From: Caulobacter flavus
GTDB lineage: Bacteria > Pseudomonadota > Alphaproteobacteria > Caulobacterales > Caulobacteraceae
DNA length: 64,000 bases
Direction of reading: 5' to 3'
NCBI RefSeq assembly: GCF_003722335.1
Contig: NZ_CP026100.1
Location: 4,128,001-4,192,000 of the forward strand
Shown: positions 16,677 to 28,200 of the stretch, piece after piece
Position numbering within the stretch: the stretch's first letter is position 1
Layout of the letters: each line of letters begins with the position of its first letter
Notes under the pieces: generated by a model
The model's input: only the letters and a program-made list of their open reading frames with translations
What the model was told of the DNA's origin: nothing
Databases searched by the model: none
Position numbers and translations under genes: made by a program

Positions 16677-18514
16677 CCTCGCCCGCCATCCGCAAGCCGA
16701 CAATTCGGGGGATATGCATGACTTTCGCGACCAACGGGCGTCGCCGCCGTCTTCTGGGCGGCGTGGGGCTGGCCGGCGCCTTGGCGCTCGGCGCGGCCGT
16801 CGCGCCGGCCCAGGCCGAGACCGCCCCCTCCGACCAACTCAGCGTCAACCTGCTGCGCCTGCTGGTGAAGCAGGGCGTCGTCAGCCAGAGCTCGGCCGAC
16901 GAACTGCTGGCCGAGGCCGAGCGCCAGACCGCCGCCGGCCGGGCGGCCGCTCCCATGGCCACTGCCCCGCCGGTCGCGCCGGGCGTCACCCGCATTCCGT
17001 ACGTGCCCGAAGTGGTGAAGAACCAGATCCGCGACGAGATCCGCCAGGAAGTGATGGCCCAGGCCCGGAGCGAGAACTGGGCTCAGCCCGAACAGATCCC
17101 CGAATGGACCCGCCGCGTCTCGATCAGCGGCGATCTGCGCATGCGCGACCAGTTCGAGGTCTACTCTAAATCCAACATCGGTCCGTCGATCAGCCAGCCC
17201 GGCGAAGGCCTGATCGACTTCGCGGCGCTGAACGCCAACGGCCCCACCGACATCAACTACATCACCAATCCCGGCGGCCTGCCGTTCATCAACACCCGCA
17301 AGGACCGCTACAATCAGCTGTCGCTGCGCGCACGCCTGGCCGTCCAGGCCGAGGTGTCCGACCAGATCACCGCCAAGCTCCGCATCGCCACGGGCCAGAA
17401 CAACACCCCCGTCTCGACCTCGCAGATCATGGGCGGCGGACTGACCAAGAAGCAGCTGTGGCTGGACCAGGCCTATGTCGAGGTGCGGCCCCAACCGTGG
17501 ATCGGCGGGGCCGTGGGCCGCATGCCCAATCCGTTCTTCACCACCGACCTGCTCTACGACCCCGACCTGAACTTCGACGGCGGCACGGCGCGCGCGCGGA
17601 TCGGCCTGTTGCCCGATCACGGCGTGACCCTCACCGGCATCTACGGCGCCTTCCTGCTGGACTACCAGGACGGCAACTTCCCCGCCAACAGCCCCAACAA
17701 GATGGGCGTGAAGACCAAGTGGATGTTCGGCGGCCAAGGCTATCTGGAGTGGGCCAACGACCGCTTCGACTGGCGCGCCGGGGCGGCCTTCTACCAGTTC
17801 CAGTACGACCGCGGCCTGCTGTCGGAGCCCTGCTACCTGTACACCGGCGTTCGCGAGTGCTCGACCGACTTCACCCGTCCGGCCTTCATGCAGAAGGGCA
17901 ACACGCTCTTCCTGATCCGCAACGTGGTGCCTGATCCGTCGCTGGCGGAGGGCCTGGCCCCCAATCCGCAGTACGCCGGCCTGCTGTTCGACTACGACAT
18001 CCTGAACCTGACGACCGAGTTCGACCTGAAGCTGTCGGCCCGCCGCAGCCTGGTGCTGAGCGCCGACTACGTCCGCAACACCGCCTATCGCTACAGGGAC
18101 GCCTGCCGCTACGGTCAGTCCGGCCTGCCGGTGAACAACGTCATCACCGTCGCCGGCAGCGACGACACCAATGTCTGCGCGACGCGCGCCCCGGGCGCAC
18201 CGGCCCCGCGCTTCCGCAGCGGTCCCAACGCCTTCATGCTGCGCGCCACCTATGGCGACCGTGCGCCCGAGAAGCTGGGCCAGTGGAGCCTGACCGGCGG
18301 CTACAAGCACATCGCCGCCGACTCCATGATCGACGCCTACACCGACTCCGACTTCCACCTCGGCGGCACCAACGCCAAGGGCTACTTCATCACGGCCACG
18401 GTGGGCGTCCTCAACGGGGCCAACATCCAGGCCCGCTGGCTCAGCGCCAAGGAAGTGTCGGGGCCGCCGCTGTCGATCGACGTCGGCCAGATCAACCTGA
18501 ACGTGAAGTTCTGA
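16673..18514 (+). CDS. Putative outer-membrane porin
   Basis: 613 residues from ATG 16673; ATG 16718 (residue 16, after GGGGGAT) gives a clean signal peptide ending APAQA and may be the true start. After a short helical region (LSVNLLRLLVKQGVVSQSSADELLAEAE), the protein alternates beta-strand-like segments with many aromatic residues (RVSISGDLRMRDQFEVY, FDWRAGAAFYQFQYDRG) and ends VGQINLNVKF, a barrel-type C-terminal Phe. It resembles the 'putative porin' family often found beside FHA-type TPS operons. Substrate unknown. Confidence 0.8.
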   Translation: MTSPAIRKPTIRGICMTFATNGRRRRLLGGVGLAGALALGAAVAPAQAETAPSDQLSVNLLRLLVKQGVVSQSSADELLAEAERQTAAGRAAAPMATAPPVAPGVTRIPYVPEVVKNQIRDEIRQEVMAQARSENWAQPEQIPEWTRRVSISGDLRMRDQFEVYSKSNIGPSISQPGEGLIDFAALNANGPTDINYITNPGGLPFINTRKDRYNQLSLRARLAVQAEVSDQITAKLRIATGQNNTPVSTSQIMGGGLTKKQLWLDQAYVEVRPQPWIGGAVGRMPNPFFTTDLLYDPDLNFDGGTARARIGLLPDHGVTLTGIYGAFLLDYQDGNFPANSPNKMGVKTKWMFGGQGYLEWANDRFDWRAGAAFYQFQYDRGLLSEPCYLYTGVRECSTDFTRPAFMQKGNTLFLIRNVVPDPSLAEGLAPNPQYAGLLFDYDILNLTTEFDLKLSARRSLVLSADYVRNTAYRYRDACRYGQSGLPVNNVITVAGSDDTNVCATRAPGAPAPRFRSGPNAFMLRATYGDRAPEKLGQWSLTGGYKHIAADSMIDAYTDSDFHLGGTNAKGYFITATVGVLNGANIQARWLSAKEVSGPPLSIDVGQINLNVKF

Positions 18515-18516
18515 TC

Positions 18517-19170
18517 ATGGCCCGCCGCTCCTCCTCCATCGCCGCCATGGCCGCCAGCGCCCTCCTCCCGCTGCTGGCCTCGCCCGCCTTCGCCCAGAGC
18601 CTCGAGGATCGCCTGCGCACCCAGCTGGTCGCCGTCACCGCCGAGCTGCGCGGGGCCCAGAGCCGGCAGGCGGCCCTGACCGCCCAGAAGGACGCCGCCG
18701 AGAAGGAACGCGACGAACTGCGTCGCCGCCTCTCCGGAACCGAGGGCCAGCTGCGCGCCGCCCGTCGCAAGGCGGCCGCGCCCGTGGTCGACACCGGCAA
18801 GATCGACGCCCTTACACAGAGCGTCGCCGAAGCCCGCGCCGAAGCCGAGACCGCCCGCGCCCAGGCTGCCCAACTGACGGCCGAGCGCGACCAGGCAGTG
18901 ACCGAGCGCGACAAGCTGAAAACCGAGGTCGTCCAGCGTGACGAGGCCCTGCGGCTGGCCCGCGCCAAGAACGATCAGGCGATCGCCGTCGCCAAGGACG
19001 TCCTGGAAACGCTGTCGAACGTGGGCGTCGCCGACGTGCTGGCGCGCAAGGAGCCCCTGACCGGGCTGCATCGCGTCCGCATCCAGAAGCTGGAACAGGA
19101 CTTCGGCGACCGGATCTACGACAGCCGCCTCGACGTGCGACCGCCCGCCGAAGCCCGCCCGCCGCAATAG
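18517..19170 (+). CDS. Periplasmic coiled-coil protein, function unknown
   Basis: 217 residues, 2 bases after the porin stop. The signal peptide ends SPAFAQ. Most of the rest (about 27-165) is predicted by eye to be coiled coil, with long Ala/Glu/Arg/Lys/Gln heptads (RSRQAALTAQKDAAEKERDE, ARAEAETARAQAAQLTAERD). The C-terminal part has a segment LSNVGVADVLARKEPLTGLHRVRIQKLEQD. No enzyme motif. Position just before the exoprotein gene suggests a periplasmic accessory or holding factor for the TPS substrate. Confidence 0.72.
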   Translation: MARRSSSIAAMAASALLPLLASPAFAQSLEDRLRTQLVAVTAELRGAQSRQAALTAQKDAAEKERDELRRRLSGTEGQLRAARRKAAAPVVDTGKIDALTQSVAEARAEAETARAQAAQLTAERDQAVTERDKLKTEVVQRDEALRLARAKNDQAIAVAKDVLETLSNVGVADVLARKEPLTGLHRVRIQKLEQDFGDRIYDSRLDVRPPAEARPPQ

Positions 19171-19222
19171 CCGCCGCTTCCAGAGCCCACCGAAGACGCC
19201 CGCCCGTTAGCGAGAGTTCGAC

Positions 19223-22200
19223 ATGACCGCCCACAACACCCACGGAGACGCCGGCGTCCGGCGGGCGCGCTCGCAGCTTCTCGGCGGGGCCAGCCTGGTG
19301 GCGTTCATCGCGCTGGGCGGCGGCGCCTGGGCCCAGGTCGCCAGCCTGCGGGGCGCGGCGAGCCTGCCGGCCGCGACCGGCGCGGGGGCGCCCTCCGTGG
19401 CCGTGCCCGTCGTGCCAGGCCTGTCCACCGGCGGTCAGTCCGCCGCGGCTCAGGCGGCGGCGGCCCGTGCGTTGCGCAATGCTTCCAAGGCCCAGCAGGC
19501 GGTGACTCTGGCCGCCCAGGCCCAGGCGGCGGCGCGGCAGGCCAGCGGCGGCGCGGCCGTGCCCAACGGCCTTGCTCCCGGCGGCCTGGCGCCCGTGGCC
19601 AATCCGACCACGAAGAACACGGGCCTGGGCCTGTCGCTGTGGACCGGCGCCCAACTACCCACCCAGACGACCAAGGCCGACGGCTCGGTGCAGGTCGACG
19701 TCAAGCAGACCGACTCGCGCGCCGTGCTGTCGTGGGAGACCTTCAACGTCGGCGCCCAGACCACGCTGAACTTCGACCAGAGCCAGAACGGCGTCGCCAA
19801 GCCGGACTGGGTCGTGCTCAACCGCGTGGTCGGCCAGCTCGACCCCGCCACCGGCATGCGGACCGGAGCGGCCGCCGCGCCCAGCCAGATCCTCGGCTCG
19901 ATCAAGGCCCAGGGCACGGTCCTGGTGATCAACCAGAACGGCGTGATCTTCGGCAAGAACGCCCAGATCAACACCGGCTCGCTGCTGGCCTCGACGCTGG
20001 AGATCGGCCGCCAGACCCGCACCCTGAACGCGACCACCCAGACCCTGACCCTGGCCGACCGAAACGAAGAGTTCCTGAACTTCGGCCTGCTCGGCGCGGC
20101 CAGCCAGGTGACCGCAGGCCAGGCCGCCGCCGACACGCTGTCGGCCCAGCAGATCGCGCTCACCGTCAACGAAACCCGCCTCGAGGGCGCGATAACGGTC
20201 GAGGCCGGCGCCCAGATCACCGCCGCCGCCGGCGGCTACGTCATCCTGGCCGGACCCAAGATCACCAACGGGGGCACGCTGCTCGCCGACCGCGGCCAGG
20301 TCAGTCTGGCGGCCGGCCGCACCGTGCGCCTCGAGGCCTCGACCGGCGCGGCCGGCAGCGCCACGCCCGATATCCGCGGCCTGAAGGTCTCCACGGGCGT
20401 CGACGACAGCTACGCCTCCGCCCTCTATGTCGAGAACCGCGGGATCATCCAGTCGACCGAGGGCTACGCCTCGCTCATGGCGGCCCGGGGCGGCGCGGTG
20501 ATCAATTCCGGCGTCATCACCGCCACCACCAGCGTGGCGCGCAACGGCTATGTCGAACTGCAGGGCGGCCAGATCCGTCTGGCCCCGAGCAGCGTCATCG
20601 CCATCACTCCCGACGACGACGGCACGATCCCGCAGGACTTCAAGTCGCTGAGCGACTTCAAGACCTCCCGGATCACCATCGGCGACGCCACCTCGGCGGT
20701 CGAGATGGCCTCCGGCAGCCTGATCTATGCGCCGAGCGCCAAGGTGGGCGTCGGCGCCGCGCCGGGCATCGACACCACCTATCTGGACCAGGCCGGCAAC
20801 ACGAGCGCCGGATCGCGGATCTTCATCGACAGCGGCGCGACGATCGACGTCTCCGGCCTGAAGAACGTGCTGATCTCGTCGTCGCGCAACAGCGTGACGA
20901 TCTCGCCGGTCAAGGGCAACGAGCTGGCCGACACCCCGGCTCTGCGCAACAGCTTCCTCTCCGGTGCGACGCTCTATCTGGACCCGCGCCTGTCGGGCGT
21001 GCGCGACGACGGCTTCGCGTGGATCGGCTCGCCCCTGGTGTCGGCGGCCAGCTACGCCCAGCAGGTCGGCATCACCGCCTCGGAGCTGATGACCAAGGGC
21101 GGCGACATCACCCTGGGCACGGCCGTCACCCCCGCGGCCGGCGGCGTCGCCCGCGCCTCGGACGTCATCGTCAAGAGCGGCGCCCAGATCGACATCAGCG
21201 GCGGCTGGGTCAACTATCAGGCCGGCATGGTGCGAACCACCAAGCTGGTCGACGTCAGCGGCGCGATCGTCGACATCAGCCAGGCCGATCCCAACGGCGT
21301 CTATGTGGGCATCTACAGCGGCTTCATCCACAACCAGCCGCGCTTCAACGAGGCCCGCACCTACGCCAACCCGCTGCTGACCGGGGCGCGTTACCAGGAC
21401 GGCTACAGCGAGGGCCGCGACGCCGGCTCGCTGACCATCAAGACCTCCCAGCCGCTGCTGGAAGGCACGGTCTACGCCGACGCCTTCCCCGGCCTGCTGC
21501 AGCGCCAGGAAGCCCAGGTCGGCACGGGCAAGACCACGATCTACGGCGACCAGCGACGCCTGCAGGCGGCCGCCTCGCAGCTGCCGGTCGGCGGCCTGCT
21601 GTCGATCCAGGAACTGGGCCTCGTCAACGGCAGCAGCACGGTCAGCGGCGGCGGCGACATCCGGATCGTCGACGGTGCCTCGCCGATCCTCGGCGGCGGC
21701 CTGTCGTACGGCGGAAGCGTCTCGGTCGACGGCGCGGGCAATCTGGTGATCCCGACGCGGGCCGAAGAGTCCCTTCCCGCGCCCGAGGTTCGCAAGACGC
21801 TGACGCTTGGCGCGGACACCCTGGCCGAAATGGGCCTTGGCCAGCTGAACCTGACCACCTCGGGCAGCCTGACGGTCGAAAAGGACGCCGACGTCGTGAT
21901 GACGCCCGGCGGCGTGTTCAGCGCCGCGACCGGCGGCAAGATCACCATCGACGGTTCGATCACCGCCGCTTCGGGCCTGATCGACCTGACGACCTATGGC
22001 CTTGGTTCGATCTTCGAGACCAAGACGGCCAAGCCGGGCGACTACGACATCGTCGTCAACGGCTCGCTTTCGACGGCGGGCCTGTGGATCAACGACTACG
22101 GAACCACCGGCGAGGCGCTTCGAGGCTCGGCCTACACCGACGGCGGCAAGGTCTCGCTGAACGTCGCGGCTCGAAAGCTGCTCTATCCGGCGACGTCGAA

Positions 22201-25200
22201 CGCCGCGTCTCCGGCCGCCAACGTCGATCTCAGCGGCAGCATCCTGCTGGACGGCGAGCGCTCGCTGATCGACGTTTCCGGCGGCGGCTACGTGACCTCG
22301 GACGGCGCCCTGGTCCTGACGGCCAAGGGCGGCGACGTCAGCCTGACCAACGACACCACCTATTTCCAGATCGGCTACAATCCGGTCGGCACGCCCAGCG
22401 ACGGGGGCTGGCCCGGCATCCGCCTCGACGGCCTGCCCACGACGCTCAATCCCGACGCCATGAACGCCAAGGTCTCGATCGGCCAGGGTGTGATCCGCGG
22501 CCACGGCTTCGGCGGCGGCGGCACGTTCAGCCTGACCACCCCGGCCATCGCCTTCGGCCAGGGCCGCGCCCTGACCGGGACCAATCTCGATCTCGACTTC
22601 TTCTCCGCCAGCGGTTTCGCCAACTACGACATCAAGTCGTACGGAACCTCGCTGACGCCCAACACCCTCAGCGGCCTCGGCGGCTACAACGCCGTGCTGT
22701 CGACGCAGACCCTGACCATCGGCGCCGGCCAGAGCCTGAACCTCAGCCAGTCGCGCTACACGATCCGGCCGACGACCGCCCAGACCGCCGCGCTCATGGG
22801 ACTGAAGTCCGGCGGCAGGGTCTCCGACGTCCTGACGGCGTCCGTGCCGACCGAGGCCTGGGACCAGCTGGGCGTCAATCTCACCTTCGGCGGCCTGGTG
22901 GAGCTGAAGGTCGCGCAGGGCGGTCAGATCGTCGGCGCGGCCGGCTCGACGATCGGCGCCTCGAAGATTCTCAGCCAGGGGACCATCCGCCTGCATGGCG
23001 GCAAGGTCGTGCAGAACGCCACCCTGCCAAACTTCTATGTCGGCACGACCGCCACGCCGGCGGTCGCCGTGCGCGACCTTTCGGAGGTGTTCAGTACGCG
23101 CGCCGACGGCACGGTCGATCCGAACGCCATGTCGAAGATCGACCCCAGGCGCACGAACGCCCAGGTGGCCCGCGGCCCGATCTACCTGCTGGGCGCGCTC
23201 GACGCCGATGTCGGCGTGCAGCTCGACGCCGGCAGCGTGACCGACCTTTCCGGCGTCAGCATCCGCAACCCCTACGCCTCGGCGGTGACCAACGGTCGCC
23301 AGATCGTCACCGGCCGGGTCTGGAACGGCGGCGCCCTGCTGACGGCGACCGCCAAGGGCGACGTCGGCACGATCGTCGGGGTCGCGCCCCCGATCGGCGG
23401 GTCCTCGCCCTATTCCAACTCCACCACCCAGCCGAGCCTGCGCGAGGATGTCGTCGGCCTTGCGCTGAACGCCGCCAAGGGCGCGGTGATCGACATCTCC
23501 GGCGCCAGCGACGTCTACGACCAGCCGACCGCCTTCGGGACCTACGCCGCCACCGAGCAATGGAGCAACGGCGGCACGCTCAGCCTGGGAACCGGCGGCG
23601 TCATCGCCGGGGCCACGATCCGCGCCGAAGGCGGCGCCGCGCAGGCGGCCGGCGGCGTGCTGGCCATGACCGACCTTGTGCTGACCGGCGACGCCGCCGC
23701 GGCGCCCGCCCGCAACACCCTGACCGCCCAGGCCATCGAGACGGCCGGCTTCGACACCCTGGTCGTCCAGGGATCGCTGCGCGGCGAAGGCGACGTGAAC
23801 CTTCGGCTCGGCTCGGCCTTCTACCTGACGTCCAAAACCTGGGACGGCGTAACCCCGCTGACCGACGCGGCCTATCGGCAGAGCCTGTCCCCCATTGTGG
23901 GGGCGACCGGAAACCTGCGCATCGAAGCCGCCTACGTCTCGCTGGGCGGCGCCTTCCAGGGCCTGAGCACGCCGGCCGTCGGCGTGGCCGGCGACGGCCA
24001 GGTCACCTTCGACGCCAAGCTGATGGACGTGGGCGGAGCGGTGCTGTTCGACCGCTCGGTCGCCAGGACCAGATTCAACGTGGCTGGCGACCTGCGCTTC
24101 ACCGGCGTCAGCCCCTACGAGACCGTTTTCGCTCTGCCCGGAACTTCACCGGCGCCGAGCCTCGCGGGTCACCTGGCGGTCAACGGCGACCTGTCGCTGG
24201 TCGCCGGCCAGGTCTACGCCACGACCGGCTCGACCTACGCCGTCAGCTCCACGGCCGGCGACGGCCTGATCGCCATCGGCCGGTCCAGCGCCGCCACTGC
24301 CTCCACGCCCTACTCCGCCGGCAGCAATCTCAGCTTCCAGGCCGCCAGCATCGTCCAGGGCGGCGTCCTGCGCGCTCCGCTCGGTACTTTGACCCTCGGC
24401 GCCCAGACGGCGATGGTCCGCAACGGCGCGACCTTCGCGCCCGCCACCGGTTCGGTCGTGCTGGCGGACGGCGGTCTCACCTCGGTGTCGGCCGACGGCC
24501 TGTCGATCCCCTACGGCGTGACGACCGACCAGAAGGAATACTACTTCAATCCGGTCAGCGCCCAGCCGCTCACCGGCCCGCCGACGGGCGTGCTGAACCT
24601 GGCCGGGCGAGACATCGTCACCCAGTCGGGCGCGACGGTCAGGCTGACCGGCGGCGGCGACGTCTACGCCTACGAATTCATCCCGGGCGTCGGCGGCTCG
24701 CGCGACGTGCTCAGCCAGTACAACCCCGACGCCTTCAGCGGCAACGGCGGCTATCAGTATGCAGATCGTCGCCAGGTCTACGCCATCGTGCCGGGCCTGT
24801 CCGACGCCGCGGTGGCTCCGTTCGACCCGATCTACTCGGCCAACTACGGCGACCTCTATGGCGCGTCGGCCGTGGGCAAGCGCGTCTATCTCAGCGGCGG
24901 CCCGAACTTCGCGGCGGGCTGGTACACCTTGCTGCCGGCCCAGTACGCCACCCTGCCCGGCGGCATGCGCGTGGTCGAGGCGACCGGCCTGAACGCCGCT
25001 CCGGGCGTCGCCCAGACGCGCCGCGACGGCTCGGTGCTGGTGTCGGGCCGCTACGGCGGCCTGAACGGCCAGGAGGACTCCCAGCTGCGGATGTTCGCCG
25101 TCGACAGCCAGACGGTGTTGCGCAGCTACTCCAACATCGCCCTGACCTCGGCCACGCTCGCTTTCTCCGACCAGGCGCAGAAGGCCGGAACCGTCGCCCC

Positions 25201-28200
25201 GCGCCTGCCGACCGACGCCGCGCGGCTGACCATCCAGCCGATCGACTCCCTGACCCTGGCCGGAACTTTCGAGACCGCGCCGGCCGCCGGCGGCCGAGGC
25301 GCCCAGGCCGACATCAGCGGCTCCAACATCGTCATCGTCTCGGAGATCGGCGCCCCGTCCGCGGGCCAGATCCAACTCGACGCCGACCAGCTGTCGAACC
25401 TCAATGTCGACAGCCTGCTGATCGGCGGCTCGCGCATCGAGAACGCCGACGGCACGACCAGCATCCGCGCCTCGGCGACCAGCATCAAGGTCGCCAACAA
25501 CGCCAGCCACGCCCTGGCGGCGCCCGACATCCTGCTGGCGGTCGACAACGGCGGATCCATCGTCCTCGACGACGACGCGGCCATCGTCGCGCGCGGCTCG
25601 ACTTCCGACGCCCGGACCGGCGCGTACCTCGTCGACGGCTCGGCCTCGGACCTCAGCGGCAAGGGCGCGCTCGTGCGCGTATCCAACGGGCCGGCCCGCG
25701 CCGTGACGCGGACCAACCTCGACGCCGGCGCCGACACGGCGACGCTGCACATCGGCGCGGCCACCCTGAGCGGCGCGTCGGTGCTACTCAATTCCAGCCA
25801 CGACCTGACCATCAACCCGTTGGCCAATCTCTCGGCCGTCGACCTCGGGCTGGGCGCCGCGGAGATGCACTTCGCCGAGAACGGCGCGAACCTGCGCGGC
25901 CTGGTCATCACCTCCCGCCTGGCCAGCGCGCTGGGCGCGGCCAAGCGCCTGACCCTCAGCACGCCCTCGGCGATCGACTTCGCCTCCGGCAGCTATGCGT
26001 TCGGCGATCTCGTGCTGGACGCCGGCGGCCTGGCGGTCGCGCCGGACGCCGCCTCGGTCAAGCTGACCGCCGGCACGCTCACCCTGGCCAACAGCCACGC
26101 CAAGCTCGCCGGCTGCAACGCCGCCTGCGGCTCGGCGCGCCTGTCGATCGAAGCCGCCAGCCTCGTCTTCGGCTCCGGCGACGTCCAGGTGCTGGGCGCG
26201 GGGGGCGGCGTATCGCTCAGCGCCCGCGACGGCCTGTTCTACCAAGGGCGCGGCTCGCTGACCGTTGGCGCCGCGCGGCTGACGATCTCCGCCCCGCTGA
26301 TCGCCGACCGCGCCGTTTCGACCGGCTCGGGCGTCAAGGCGGTGATCCCCTCCCTGGCGCTGATCTCCACCGGCGCGGTGAACATCCTCGGCGGCGGCGG
26401 CGCGGTGACCCTGCCCGAAGGCGTGGCCGGCGCGACCCTGGCCATCGAAGGCGCGACCATCAATGTCGCCCAAGCCCGGCTCCGCGCCTCGGCCGGCGTG
26501 CTGAAACTGACCGCCCAGAACGACCTGACGATCGGCGCGGGCGCTGTCCTGGCCACCCCCGGCTACGTGAAGTCGTTCGGCGACGCGGCAGATCCCTATC
26601 TCGTCTACGCCTCCGGCGGAGCGCTGACCCTGACCTCGGTCGCCGGCGACATCGACCTGGCGGCGGGCTCGACCCTGTCGGTCGGCGGAGGCGTCGGCGA
26701 GGCCGGCGACCTGACGCTCAACGCCGCCAAGGGCGCGGTGCGCTTCGGCGGCGTCCTGGAGGCCAAGGCGCCGGGCAAGGGCGCGGGCTTCTTCCTGAAC
26801 CAGGGCGGCGCCTTCGACCTGGCCACCTTCCAGACGGTGACGAACGGCGCCTTCACCGGTCACGTGGCGATCCAGACCGGAACCGGCGACCTGACCCTGG
26901 CCGCCGGACAGACCCTCAAGGCCGACAATCTGTACCTGACGGCCGACGGCGGCAGGGTGGATGTGGGCGGAACCATCGACGTCTCCGGCGTGAACGGCGG
27001 CGACGTGCGGCTGATCGGCGCCGATGGCGTGATCCTGCGCGGCGGCTCGAAGATAGACGCCCGCGCCGCCGGCTATGGCGACGACGCCACCCGCGTGGCC
27101 GAGGGCGGATCGGTGCTGATCGGCACGGTGGGGACGGGCGGCATCCGGGTGGAGGCCGGCGCGAGCATCGACGTCGGCGCGGCCCGCGACCAGGCCCGCC
27201 TGGTCGAGACCCGCGAGAACGGCGTGACCAACTACCGGCTCGTCGAGGCCGACCGCGGCGGCTCCCTGACCCTGCGCGCGCCCGTGATCGGCCCGGATGG
27301 CGCCCAGACGGTCAATATCGCCTTCGCCGGCGTCGTCACTGGGGCCGACAGCGTCACCGTCGAGGGCTACAAGGCCTACGACCTCGGCGACATCGCCGCC
27401 GGAGGTCAGTTCTCCGGCGTCACGGTCGGCAACGGAGTGGCCACGCTGGATCTGGCCGCGTCGGGCAAACCCAATTTCCTGTCGGACACCTCGGCCGGCG
27501 CCCTGGCCGACTTCATCCGGCGCTTCGACATATCGGCGGCCTACGGCCAGCTCGGCGGACTTGCTTCGGGCGCGAACTTCCACGCCCGTCCCGGGGTCGA
27601 GCTGAACTACGCCGGCGACATCGTCCTGGCGTCGAACTGGAACCTGGCCGCGGGCGTCGTGGACGTGTCCGGCGCGGTCTCGGCGGGCCTGATGGCCGCC
27701 CATCCCAGCATAGCGGGCGCCTACTACGTCAAACCCGGTTCCGAAGGCGACCTGCTGGCCGGGTTCACCGACATGACCTACCGCGTCGGCGGCAAGGCTT
27801 CCGGTGAGGCCGGCGCGCTCACCCTGCGCGCCGGCGGCGACCTGACGCTGAAAGGGTCGATCACCGACGGCTACTTCACCTTCGGCGATCAGACCGACCC
27901 GGCCTACCTGAACACCGCCGTGGGCGCCGGCTCGCGGGTGTACAACGGCTCGTTGACGGGCACGTGCGTCGGATCCTGCGCCACCGTGGGGGCCTATACC
28001 CCGGCGGGCTCGCCGACCAACGTCATCAGCGTCACCTTCCCGGGCGCGGCCGCTCTCGGCAGCCAGCTGGCCGCCACCGGCAACCCGGCCCCCTACCGGG
28101 CCGCCGCCAACAGCGCGGCGGCGCAGGGTTCGGGTCCGTCGGGCGCGGGCGACCCGATCGCCAGCGCCGACCTCTTCCCGCTCATCGACACCGGAAACGG

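Noticed and set aside
19655..23560. 1,301-codon open frame on the minus strand
   Set aside because: Low-complexity His/Arg/Gln/Ala translation antisense to the TPS exoprotein; high-GC artefact.
19639..27807. 2,722-codon open frame on the plus strand inside the exoprotein gene
   Set aside because: Arg/Gly/Pro-dominated translation without domains; a shadow of the real frame in GC-rich repeats.
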